A DNA stretch of 35,878 bases from CAZTZL01 sp964617625 (GTDB lineage: Bacteria > Zhuqueibacterota > QNDG01 > DSAB01). Below the pieces are notes generated by a model that was not told the DNA's origin, made no database searches, and saw only the letters and a program-made list of their open reading frames with translations. The translations under genes and the position numbers were made by a program. The DNA lies in contig CAZTZL010000031.1 of NCBI GenBank assembly GCA_964617625.1, positions 1 to 35,878 on the forward strand, written 5' to 3'. Shown one piece after another: positions 24,932 through 32,936 of this stretch. Position 1 is the stretch's first letter, and every line of letters starts with the position of its first letter.

Positions 24932-25049
24932 TAAAAGGAGAAGGGGATTTGAGTATATGAATAAATTTGTTGATCACCTTACAATGGATAAGGACAGTTG
25001 AGAAAAGAGAGATGAGGTATCCGAATCTGAAATTTAAAAGGAGTGAGTG

Positions 25050-26006
25050 ATGCGTTATTTCATTAAAAATGAGGAAGGGAATATTTTGGCATTGTCCGTT
25101 GTGGCGATGCTGTCGATTATTATTTTTGCCTCGATTGCCATTGACGTGGGTTGTCTATTGACTGCAAAGAACCAGATTCAGAGCGGTGTGGATGCCTCGG
25201 CCCTTGCCGGCGCTTCGGGATTGATCGACAACCAGACAGTGGCGGCGCAGAGGGCAATCGCAGTAGCGGGAAGCAATAATTATTGTGGTCAATCTATCGT
25301 CCTGTATTCGGGTGATGTCAGTTTCCCCTTGATGAATCAGGTCATGGTTCAGACCAGCCAGTCCGTTCCGCTTTTTTTCAGCAGAATCGTGGGCTTGGAA
25401 AGCGTTCAGATTTCGGCGGCGGCTATGGCAGAAATGGCCCCGCTTGTCGGGACGAATGGCCAGCGTCCGTGGGGAATTCCCGATATGGGGTATTCTCACG
25501 GGGAATGTGTTGTCATTAAGTCGGGACAATTGGATGCGCCGGCGACCAATCCCAGTTTTTACTATCCCATTGATTTTCCCGCTATCAACAAGGGTAATCC
25601 GGAATCTGGCGCCTCAATTTATGTGGACAACATTATTTATGGCTCACCCTATATGGTAGAAGTTGACGATGTGCTGCAGGTGGAACCCGGAAATATGATC
25701 GGGCCGACCAAGCAGGGCATCAGTGAGCTCATAGCCATGGATCCCGGTGCCTATTGGGACGGTAACTGTGTCGTCAATTCCGCTTATCCGGGAACATCGA
25801 GCCCCCGTATTGTAAAAATTCCTTTCTACGATCCGAACGATCCGCCTAGTTCGGGAAGAAACTCGATTACCGTCGTGGATTTGGGGGCATTTTTTGTAAA
25901 AGAGATGCAGGGCAAGGATGTAATCGGTGTGTTCATGAACAAGGTAACCCAAGGCAAGTTCGGCCGGGGCCATTCCATGCTGAAAGGCCTCCGGCTGGTC
26001 ATGTGA
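25050..26006 (+). CDS. TadG-like protein without vWA domain
   Basis: The protein has 318 residues. The ATG at 25050 is 6 bases after AAAAGGAG; the GTG three bases earlier is less well placed. The first 130 residues are closely related to the preceding gene (EGNILALSVVAMLSIIIFAS, AIDVGCLLTAKNQIQSGVDA, LFFSRIVGLESVQISAAAMA). The rest lacks a MIDAS motif and instead has a PWGIPDMGYSHGECVVIK section and a beta-rich tail ending MLKGLRLVM, as in TadE/G-like pilus-assembly proteins with an extended periplasmic domain. The pair arose by duplication and then domain exchange. Confidence 0.9.
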   Translation: MRYFIKNEEGNILALSVVAMLSIIIFASIAIDVGCLLTAKNQIQSGVDASALAGASGLIDNQTVAAQRAIAVAGSNNYCGQSIVLYSGDVSFPLMNQVMVQTSQSVPLFFSRIVGLESVQISAAAMAEMAPLVGTNGQRPWGIPDMGYSHGECVVIKSGQLDAPATNPSFYYPIDFPAINKGNPESGASIYVDNIIYGSPYMVEVDDVLQVEPGNMIGPTKQGISELIAMDPGAYWDGNCVVNSAYPGTSSPRIVKIPFYDPNDPPSSGRNSITVVDLGAFFVKEMQGKDVIGVFMNKVTQGKFGRGHSMLKGLRLVM

Positions 26007-26078
26007 TATTTCTGTTATTTGTCGAAAGCGGCCGTCCGATAAGTTGGATATAATATTTAATAAAGGAATACCTATTTA

Positions 26079-27278
26079 ATGAAACAATCTTTCCAGATTG
26101 CACTGATCGATTTGAATGAACCATCCAGAGTGTCCCTCGAAGGGGCATTGAATGAAATCGACGGAGTCTCTGTTCACACCGAGACAAAGGATCTCGGAAA
26201 GACGCTCTCTTTGGTCCGCCATGTCAAACCGTCTATCGTGATTCTGAACCTGTATCCTGAGGCGGAACGCGCGCTGAACATTGCAAAAAAAGTGATGCAA
26301 AATTTTCCGGATCTGGTGCTGTTCGTTACCGCCAGAGAAGCCACTTCGGAAATCATTCTTCAGTCGATGCGGGCCGGTGCGCGTGAGTTCCTGACACAGC
26401 CGATCCGCAAAGACGAGATCATCTCGGCTGTCGATAAAATTATTAACACGGGGAAAGAAAATCCTGCCAGCAAATTGTCTGAAAGTAAAGTTATTTCGAC
26501 CTTCGGAACCAAGGGCGGTGTCGGAACGACGATGATAGCTACCAACGTTGCGGCTTCACTGTCGGCACATACGAAGAAAGAAGTGGTGATTGTGGATCTC
26601 AATCTTCAGTTTGGTACCGCTGCACTTCTTTTGAATATCAAACCGAAATATACCATTCTCGATGTGGTCCAGTACCTTGATCAGATTGATGTTTCCCTGT
26701 TGAAAAAAATGCTGCCCAAAGGATCGAGCGGGGTCTCTTTTCTCGCCAATCCATTCCGTATCGAAGATGTGGAAAGCATCACACCCGGCCACATTGAACG
26801 GATACTCCTGTTGCTGCGGACACTTTTTGATTACATCATCGTCGATACACACTCGATGCTGGATGATATAACTATCAGGGCTCTGGATGAATCGGACCAC
26901 GTGCTGATGATTTCAACCTCGGATGTACCGTCGATTTTTCATGCCAAACGCTGTCTGGAGCTGTTTCAAAGAATGGATTACGACCGGGAAAAATTACTGC
27001 TCGTGGTCAACCGCTACAACGGTCTCGAAGACATGAATCCGGCTGCCATTGAGAAACTGCTGGACTATCCGATTTTCTGGCGGCTGCCAAACCACGATTA
27101 TCAGGGTATTCTGACCTCGGTCAACAAGGGAATCCCGATTTCACAAATGCTGCCCGGCGCCAGGCTGAGTCAGAGTCTGCATAAAATGATCCTCCATTTT
27201 AACGGAAAAGCCGGTCCGCTTTCGTCTGAAAAAAAGCCCCGTTCCGGCCGCAGACTGTTCAGCAGGGTGAAAGCATAG
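26079..27278 (+). CDS. cpaE: CpaE/TadZ ATPase (degenerate receiver plus MinD-like domain)
   Basis: The protein has 399 residues. Residues 1-122 resemble a response-regulator receiver, but the phosphoacceptor site reads IVILN (Asn57) instead of Asp, so it is probably not phosphorylated. Residues 137-385 are a ParA/MinD-type ATPase with the deviant Walker A KGGVGTT (145-151) and VVIVDLNLQFG as Walker A' region. CpaE localises Tad machinery, often at a pole. AATAAAGGAATACC lies upstream. It is followed after 10 bases by cpaF, its usual partner. Confidence 0.95.
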   Translation: MKQSFQIALIDLNEPSRVSLEGALNEIDGVSVHTETKDLGKTLSLVRHVKPSIVILNLYPEAERALNIAKKVMQNFPDLVLFVTAREATSEIILQSMRAGAREFLTQPIRKDEIISAVDKIINTGKENPASKLSESKVISTFGTKGGVGTTMIATNVAASLSAHTKKEVVIVDLNLQFGTAALLLNIKPKYTILDVVQYLDQIDVSLLKKMLPKGSSGVSFLANPFRIEDVESITPGHIERILLLLRTLFDYIIVDTHSMLDDITIRALDESDHVLMISTSDVPSIFHAKRCLELFQRMDYDREKLLLVVNRYNGLEDMNPAAIEKLLDYPIFWRLPNHDYQGILTSVNKGIPISQMLPGARLSQSLHKMILHFNGKAGPLSSEKKPRSGRRLFSRVKA

Positions 27279-27288
27279 GAGTGCCGGT

Positions 27289-28749
27289 ATGGGTTTAACA
27301 AAACGGCTGCAGGAACGCTCTTCTTCGGGACACCCGGATCTGGATACAAGGATTCAGGTTACCAGTGTCCCAAAAAAAGGGGCGCCTCTGTCTGTTGTCA
27401 CCAAAGGGCCCGACCGCAGACATGACTATCAGGAATTGAAAGAAAAAATTCACCGCCGGCTCATTGACCAGCTGGATCTGGCAAAATTGGAATCCATTCC
27501 CAAGGAAAAGCTGGCCGTTCAGGTCCGGAATGTCATTGAAGACCTGCTGAAGGAAGTGATCGACATCGGACCTGATTTCAACCGGGACCAGCTCGCTGAT
27601 GAGATTTTGAATGAAACATTCGGACTTGGTCCCCTCGAACCCTTGCTGAGCGACCCAACCGTTTCGGATATTCTGGTGAACACCCACAAACAGGTTTATG
27701 TGGAACGTTTCGGCCGCCTCGAATTGACCAATACCGTATTCAAAGACGATCTCCATCTTTTAAATATTATCGACCGTATTGTATCCCAGATCGGCCGCCG
27801 GGTGGATGAATCCAGCCCCATGGTGGATGCGCGCCTTCTCGACGGGTCGCGCGTTAACGCGATTATTCCCCCGCTTGCCATTGACGGCCCCATTCTTTCT
27901 ATCCGTAAATTCGGTGTCAACAAAATTGTTATCGATCAGCTCATGCAGCTGGAAACATTGACCAAACCCATCGCCGATCTGCTTCATGCCGCTGTCCGTT
28001 CCCGTCTCAACATTCTGGTTTCCGGAGGAACGGGATCGGGAAAAACCACCCTTCTTAATATTTTATCCAGTTTTATTCCGGCAAACGAGCGTATCCTTAC
28101 CATCGAAGATGCCGCGGAACTTCAGCTTCGGCAGAGCCATGTCGTCCGTCTGGAAACAAGGCCCGCAAATATCGAGGGAAAAGGGACGATCAACCAGAGG
28201 GAACTGGTGAAAAATGCCCTTCGTATGCGGCCCGATCGAATAATCGTCGGAGAGGTACGCGGGGGTGAAGCGCTCGATATGCTTCAGGCCATGAATACCG
28301 GCCATGACGGTTCCCTGACCACGCTTCATGCGAATTCGACTCGTGATGCGCTCCGGCGTCTTGAAACCATGATTCTGATGGCGGGTAGCAATCTGTCGGA
28401 ACGGGCCATGCGGGAACAGATCAGCTCGGCCATTCATCTCATTGTGCAGATTGCCCGGTTAAGTGACGGCTCCAGAAAAGTGATGAAAGTTTCGGAGATT
28501 ACCGGGATGGAGGGGGACACCATATCCATACAGGATATTTTTATTTTCGAAAAGATGGGTGTTCAGGAAGACGGAAAAGTGCTCGGTGGATTCCGGACGA
28601 CCGGACTTCGGCCGAAATTTGCCGAACAGCTGGTCACTTCGGGAATCGAACTGCCCCTTGATCTGTTTGAACCCAAAATGGAAATCCTTGTCCAGGAAGA
28701 AGAGCAGGAGGAGGATAAGGATAAGGACTCAGATAAGGATGCAGTATGA
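27289..28749 (+). CDS. cpaF: CpaF/TadA secretion ATPase
   Basis: The protein has 486 residues with AGGAGTGCC before the ATG. Residues about 50-230 are the N-terminal domain (LADEILNETFGLGPLEPLL, VSDILVN). The motor core has Walker A GGTGSGKT (246-253), the Asp box LTIEDAAEL (270-278), Walker B RIIVGEVRGGE (317-327) and the His box GHDGSLTTLHA (338-348). It is a hexameric cytoplasmic ATPase that drives both extension and retraction in Tad systems. The C-terminal tail is very acidic (EEEQEEDKDKDSDKDA). It overlaps tadB by 4 bases (ATGA), showing translational coupling. Confidence 0.97.
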   Translation: MGLTKRLQERSSSGHPDLDTRIQVTSVPKKGAPLSVVTKGPDRRHDYQELKEKIHRRLIDQLDLAKLESIPKEKLAVQVRNVIEDLLKEVIDIGPDFNRDQLADEILNETFGLGPLEPLLSDPTVSDILVNTHKQVYVERFGRLELTNTVFKDDLHLLNIIDRIVSQIGRRVDESSPMVDARLLDGSRVNAIIPPLAIDGPILSIRKFGVNKIVIDQLMQLETLTKPIADLLHAAVRSRLNILVSGGTGSGKTTLLNILSSFIPANERILTIEDAAELQLRQSHVVRLETRPANIEGKGTINQRELVKNALRMRPDRIIVGEVRGGEALDMLQAMNTGHDGSLTTLHANSTRDALRRLETMILMAGSNLSERAMREQISSAIHLIVQIARLSDGSRKVMKVSEITGMEGDTISIQDIFIFEKMGVQEDGKVLGGFRTTGLRPKFAEQLVTSGIELPLDLFEPKMEILVQEEEQEEDKDKDSDKDAV

Positions 28750-29717
28750 TTCTAACGCTGATTGGAATTTTTGTGGCGCTTGCCCTTTTCTTGTTCAGCA
28801 TCTCGCTGCTGATAACCCGGATTGTCAGCCGGCCTGATCGCCATATCGTCCAGCGGGTTAAGGAATTCTCTCAGGATGTCCGCATCCAGCAGAAAGATTT
28901 AATCCCGCAAATTCTGCGGGACAATCAGCTCAGCAAAATCCCTTCACTGAACAAGCTGCTCGAAAAACTCAATCTTTCCAAAAAACTGCACAAGCTGCTG
29001 GAACAGTCCGGTTCCAAGATGAAAGTAGGGCAGCTGATTCTGCTCATGCTCATTATGGCCGCGCTGGGATATCTCATCGGTCTGAAAACGGCAAATCCGA
29101 TTATCAAGCTTGTCTTTTTCCTTTCATTCGGCAGTTTTCCGCTGATATTGATTCACATGCAGTGTAAAAGGCGGCTCAAGGCGTTCATCCATGCGTTTCC
29201 CGATGCGATAGATATGATGGTCAGCGCCATCAAAGCCGGCCATGCCTTCAACCAGGCGATGAAACTGGTCGGCGATGAAGCGCCCGATCCGGTGGGAGTG
29301 GAATTTAAAAAGACGTTTGAGCAGTACAACCTGGGAATTAATCTGAAGGAGGCGCTCCTGAACCTTTCCGACCGTGTGGAAAGCCTCGATCTGAAACTGT
29401 TTGTCACGGCGATTCTTCTTCAGAGGGAAACCGGCGGGAATCTCACTGAAATTTTGGATAAAATGAGCTACACGATTCGCGAGCGGTTCAAGCTGATCGG
29501 ACAGATTAAAACATACACGGCTCAGGGGCGGATGTCGGCCTGGATTCTGGGGACGCTTCCCATTGCCTTTGTTCTGATCATTTCAGCCCTGAATCCCGGT
29601 TATCTCGAACCGCTCTTCAAGGATCAACTCGGCCATTATCTGATTGGGATCGCGGCTTTCATGCAGATCGTCGGATTTTTGTTCATACAGAGAATCGTTC
29701 GTATTAAATATCAATAG
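28746..29717 (+). CDS. tadB: TadB inner-membrane platform protein
   Basis: The protein has 323 residues. Membrane segments are at about 2-23 (TLIGIFVALALFLFSISLL), 98-140 (two helices), 260-280 and 295-317. The T2SSF domain lies between (HAFPDAIDMMVSAIKAGHAF, LFVTAILLQRETGGNLTEIL). TadB and TadC together form the inner-membrane platform that couples the ATPase to the pilus. The start overlaps the cpaF stop by 4 bases, and tadC follows after 8 bases. Confidence 0.96.
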   Translation: MILTLIGIFVALALFLFSISLLITRIVSRPDRHIVQRVKEFSQDVRIQQKDLIPQILRDNQLSKIPSLNKLLEKLNLSKKLHKLLEQSGSKMKVGQLILLMLIMAALGYLIGLKTANPIIKLVFFLSFGSFPLILIHMQCKRRLKAFIHAFPDAIDMMVSAIKAGHAFNQAMKLVGDEAPDPVGVEFKKTFEQYNLGINLKEALLNLSDRVESLDLKLFVTAILLQRETGGNLTEILDKMSYTIRERFKLIGQIKTYTAQGRMSAWILGTLPIAFVLIISALNPGYLEPLFKDQLGHYLIGIAAFMQIVGFLFIQRIVRIKYQ

Positions 29718-29725
29718 GAGTTTTC

Positions 29726-30664
29726 ATGGTCTTGTGGATTTTGTTCAGTTCGGTCTTTGCTGTGGTTTTTTTGATCACCTTTGCCCTGCTTGTTGCTATA
29801 CGGCGGATGAAACATCCGGCAGTTCAGCGTATGAAGGAACTTCAGGATGATCACCGGTCTTCAAAAAAATCAAAAGGCGGATCTCTTAAAAAACACAGGG
29901 AAAAGACCAACGAAAAGATTGAGAAGATGCTCAGCCAGATCAGCCGGTTTGTCAGGCAGCCTCCCGAAAAGCTGAACAAAATCCAGGAATCCCTGATCCG
30001 GGCCGGATATTATCGCGAGAACAGCATCCGGATTTTTCTCGGAATTAAAATTGTCACCGCTGTATTCTTTTTCTTCCTCTATATTTACTTTGGTTTCTGG
30101 GGAAACCGTTCGACTTCCATGGTCGTTTTGCTTTCCACTGTCATGGCTTTTGTGGGTTACCGCTTTCCGGATATGATTCTGATATTCAAGATCCGGACGC
30201 GGCAGGAAAAAATCGCACGTGCACTGCCCGATGCACTCGATCTTTTGGTGATCAGTGTGGAGGCCGGTCTGGGACTGAATGCAGCGATTCTCCGTGTTGG
30301 AGGGGATCTAACTGTCCGGTGCCCGCCCCTGGCCGAAGAATTCAACCGGGTGAACCAGGATCTGCGCACCGGTGTTCCCAGAGAGAAGGCGCTTCGCAAT
30401 CTCTGTATACGGAATCCAATCGAGGACCTGCGGATTTTTGTCGGGGCGCTGATTCTTGCCGACAGGCTCGGCACGAGCATTGCCGACACATTGCGTTCGC
30501 AGGCCGATTCTCTCCGGACGCGCATTCGTCAGAAGGCCGAGGAACAAGCGGCACGGTCCGGGATCAAATTGCTCTTTCCGCTGGTCCTCTTTATTTTGCC
30601 CGCCCTGATCATGATTTTAATGGGGCCGGGTCTGATTTCCGTGTTCCGCACGTTTAATCGATAA
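29726..30664 (+). CDS. tadC: TadC inner-membrane platform protein
   Basis: The protein has 312 residues with ATAGGAGTTTTC before the ATG. It is homologous to TadB in overall build: an N-terminal helix (WILFSSVFAVVFLITFALLV), a basic linker, a helix pair (FLGIKIVTAVFFFFLYIYFG and TMAFVGYRF region), a T2SSF domain (RALPDALDLLVISVEAGLGL, RIFVGALILADRLG) and a C-terminal hydrophobic pair (LFPLVLFILPALIMILMGPG). It completes the membrane platform. It is followed by the DUF192-methyltransferase-like gene 30 bases on. Confidence 0.96.
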   Translation: MVLWILFSSVFAVVFLITFALLVAIRRMKHPAVQRMKELQDDHRSSKKSKGGSLKKHREKTNEKIEKMLSQISRFVRQPPEKLNKIQESLIRAGYYRENSIRIFLGIKIVTAVFFFFLYIYFGFWGNRSTSMVVLLSTVMAFVGYRFPDMILIFKIRTRQEKIARALPDALDLLVISVEAGLGLNAAILRVGGDLTVRCPPLAEEFNRVNQDLRTGVPREKALRNLCIRNPIEDLRIFVGALILADRLGTSIADTLRSQADSLRTRIRQKAEEQAARSGIKLLFPLVLFILPALIMILMGPGLISVFRTFNR

Positions 30665-30694
30665 CAGTTTAAAATTCATTTCCCGGAGCAAAGA

Positions 30695-31672
30695 TTGCCC
30701 GTTATTAATACCACACAGAAAAAACAGTATCCGTTTCAGGTACATCAGGCGGGAACATTTTTCAGCCGTCTGATCGGTCTCGCCGGCTCATCCCGACCTG
30801 ATCCTGAATCCGCACTGTGGATTAAGCCGTGCACGCGCATTCATACTTTCGGTATGGCCTATCCACTGGATGTTCTCTATCTTGATGAGACAGGAAAGGT
30901 CATTCGCGCTCTCTCGAATGTAAAACCAAATACAATTCCTGCAAAATCGACCCGCACTGTTTCGGTACTGGAGTTTTCGTCCGGAACCCTGAATGATCAA
31001 AACATACGGGAAGCGGATCAGCTGGATGTCGTCCCGGATACGCTTTCCCGGCCCCGTCTCTCCGTGCTTTCCAACCTTCTTCACTGGCCGGTCAATCTTC
31101 TGATTGCACTGCTGTGGAGCCGTCTTGTGGCTGCGGCCCTGCAGTACGGTATAACATTCCCCAATCCCATGCACTTCGGGATTCTCATTCATAACACCCT
31201 TCTGATGGTTTTTTTCCTTACTCGAAGAAAGAGTCTCTGCACTTCATCTCGTTTTACCGACTGGGCTGTCTCCATACTGACACTCTGTGCGGCCATGCTG
31301 CTTCGTCCCGTGGTTTTCGTCGAGAGTCCGATGACGCTCCCCTCCGCTGTCCTGCAGTATGTTGGAATTGGGGGGATTATCATCGCGCTTTTAAGTCTCG
31401 GAAGAAGTTTCGGCATCGTGCCCGCAAACCGTAAGGTGGTGTGTTCGGGCATGTATCGTCTGATCCGGCATCCCATGTACATCAGCGAAATTATTTTTTA
31501 TTCAGGATTTGTGCTGGGCAATCCGACATTGAAGAATGTTGTTCTGATTGTTCTGGTTTTAACAGGTCAGATCTGGAGAGCGTTGTCGGAAGAAAATCTT
31601 CTCTGTTCGGATCCTTCCTACCGGGCGTATATGGAAAGTGTTCGCTTTCGTTTTATTCCCGGCGTATTTTAA
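30695..31672 (+). CDS. DUF192 domain fused to isoprenylcysteine methyltransferase-like membrane domain
   Basis: The protein has 325 residues. The start is TTG at 30695, set by CCGGAG 7 bases before it; no ATG fits. Residues 10-113 are DUF192 (FFSRLIGLAGS, LWIKPCTRIHTFGMAYPLDV, TIPAKSTRTVSVLEF). From about 125 there are five hydrophobic segments, and residues 240-325 carry the ICMT/PEMT-like signature (GIVPANRKVVCSGMYRLIRH then PMY, and EE at 299-300), which in the family binds S-adenosylmethionine. The substrate is unknown; bacterial members methylate diverse small molecules or lipids. As the last gene of the Tad operon it may modify a pilus or envelope component, but that is inference. Confidence 0.85.
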   Translation: MPVINTTQKKQYPFQVHQAGTFFSRLIGLAGSSRPDPESALWIKPCTRIHTFGMAYPLDVLYLDETGKVIRALSNVKPNTIPAKSTRTVSVLEFSSGTLNDQNIREADQLDVVPDTLSRPRLSVLSNLLHWPVNLLIALLWSRLVAAALQYGITFPNPMHFGILIHNTLLMVFFLTRRKSLCTSSRFTDWAVSILTLCAAMLLRPVVFVESPMTLPSAVLQYVGIGGIIIALLSLGRSFGIVPANRKVVCSGMYRLIRHPMYISEIIFYSGFVLGNPTLKNVVLIVLVLTGQIWRALSEENLLCSDPSYRAYMESVRFRFIPGVF

Positions 31673-31858
31673 TCCTCCGAATACATATCCTTTGTCATCC
31701 CTGTCTATTCATTTTCGCAAAAGGCCGTTAAGTTAATATCGATTGTAACGGAATCATTCCGTCTGAACAATCTAAAAAAGTTTATAAAGATTTGCGGTTT
31801 GAACTGATTTAAGTTCTGGGGATCCGAATGGATTTCATAGTAATTTCCGGGGGGCAAT

Positions 31859-31936
31859 AAAAAAGGGCAGTACTAAAGGATGATCACTCTGGCGGGAGTT
31901 GCTTATCCATTCACAATGACGTGAAGGTACTGCCCT
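31859..31936. repeat. Three-way-junction repeat, copy 2; terminator-like on minus strand
   Basis: GGGCAGTAC (31865-31873) pairs with GTACTGCCC (31927-31935) over 9 bases. Inside are GGAT/ATCC around ACTC-TGGCGG-GAGT, and TTCAC-AATGAC-GTGAA. Six T follow the outer stem on the minus strand (31864-31859), so it may end transcripts from the minus-strand genes to the right. The boxes 31886-31900 and 31915-31936 recur at 20610-20662. The rest of 31673-32218 shows no gene; a palindrome ACGGAATcATTCCGT is at 31748-31762. Confidence 0.7.
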
Positions 31937-32123
31937 CGTTTCCTCAATATTTCAATTCGTTTTTTGCAAAATATATACCACCGGAAGGGATTGATTGAGC
32001 AAGAGCGCTAAATCTGTAAATTCTGGTATTTTATTTATATAAGAATACAGGATTTAATCATGATGTTAAATTATTGTAACAATTGAAATTCAGCGTCTGG
32101 GATAAAAATAACTTCTTTCATTT

Positions 32124-32161
32124 TGTAAGAATTGGACAATTTCTGTTTACTTATTCTTACA
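32124..32161. repeat. 9-bp inverted repeat
   Basis: TGTAAGAAT (32124-32132) is inverted as ATTCTTACA (32153-32161) with 20 bases between. It lies 58 bases past the stop of the small membrane protein gene. It lacks a T-run, so a terminator role is doubtful. Confidence 0.4.
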
Positions 32162-32218
32162 TTTTGAAATCGCCATTGGAGAAGGAAAATCTGGCTGCTG
32201 GAACCTTAGGTAATCCGG

Positions 32219-32395
32219 TTATTTTTTTCCCCTGAGCGTAACTATTATATTTGTCAACGATGCTCCAATTATAGCTCCGCATACTAACAGTCCGATGATT
32301 TGAACCAGTCGGACATTCTCTGTAAACAAGGTGATCCCTATGATACAAAATACAACAATAAGTGCGATATTTAAAGTAGTTGTCCTTTTCTTCAT
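32219..32395 (-). CDS. 58-residue two-helix membrane protein, paralogue 2
   Basis: A short gene with GAAGGAGAATCAA before the ATG. It reads MKKRTTTLNIALIVVFCIIG, then ITLFTENVRLVQIIGLL, then CGAIIGASLTNIIVTLRGKK. It has exactly the length of its paralogue at 17008-17184. Differences cluster in the N-terminal ten residues, while the TENVR turn and second helix are almost unchanged. Two transmembrane helices with positive ends are predicted. Function is unknown. Its stop codon is followed by a CCGGATTAC stretch that resembles the other copy's downstream sequence only weakly. Confidence 0.88.
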   Translation of the reverse strand: MKKRTTTLNIALIVVFCIIGITLFTENVRLVQIIGLLVCGAIIGASLTNIIVTLRGKK

Positions 32396-32476
32396 TTGAT
32401 TCTCCTTCCCTGATAATTTTTACAAGACAATTGTAAACCGAATCGAGTCAAGCGAAATCCGGCTTTAAGCCAGGTT

Positions 32477-32920
32477 CTATTTGTCCATGGGATTCAGGTT
32501 CGCGTGAGCGATCCATTTCCAATCCTTCCCGTCGTACATAAATACGGAAAGTCTTTCTGCCGGAGCTTTGGGTAACACTTTGCCCGCAATGGTTTCGGTT
32601 GTTGCTACCGTATATGTGACAACAACCACATTGCCGCCCTGTGTCGTTTGGAATTGATCCAGCGTATATTCGCCCAGATTCAGATTCATCAACAGATTGA
32701 TTTCCTGATCTCTGACGCTGGCGCCATCCTCGTGGACTGATTGAAAGCCCTGCGCAGTCCATTTTTCTAGCACTTCTCTGTCATTGCTTTTGAAATCCGT
32801 CCACAATTGGCGGACCAATTTCTCGCCATCTGCGATTGGAATGTTTGCAGCTGGCCGCTGGCATCCGATAAAATTCAGGATTAAAAAGAATACTGGTATT
32901 ATAAAAAGTCTTTTTTCCAT
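32477..32920 (-). CDS. Small lipoprotein with NTF2/SnoaL-like domain
   Basis: The protein has 147 residues. TTGGAGGAAACT before the ATG at 32920 fixes the start, and MEKRLFIIPVFFLILNFIGC is a lipoprotein signal with Cys20 as the lipid site. The mature part looks like a DUF4440/SnoaL-type cone (LVRQLWTDFKSNDREVLEKW, YTLDQFQTTQGGNVVVVTYT, RLSVFMYDGKDWKWIAHANL). Such folds bind or turn over small ligands; nothing identifies the ligand here. It follows the nickel superoxide dismutase gene by 16 bases and should share its transcript. Confidence 0.8.
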   Translation of the reverse strand: MEKRLFIIPVFFLILNFIGCQRPAANIPIADGEKLVRQLWTDFKSNDREVLEKWTAQGFQSVHEDGASVRDQEINLLMNLNLGEYTLDQFQTTQGGNVVVVTYTVATTETIAGKVLPKAPAERLSVFMYDGKDWKWIAHANLNPMDK

Positions 32921-32936
32921 AGTTTCCTCCAATTGG

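Noticed and set aside
24957..25047. Two tiny frames (14 and 12 codons) between the tadG-like genes
   Set aside because: They are too short to judge and the second is probably a chance overlap with the start of the next gene.
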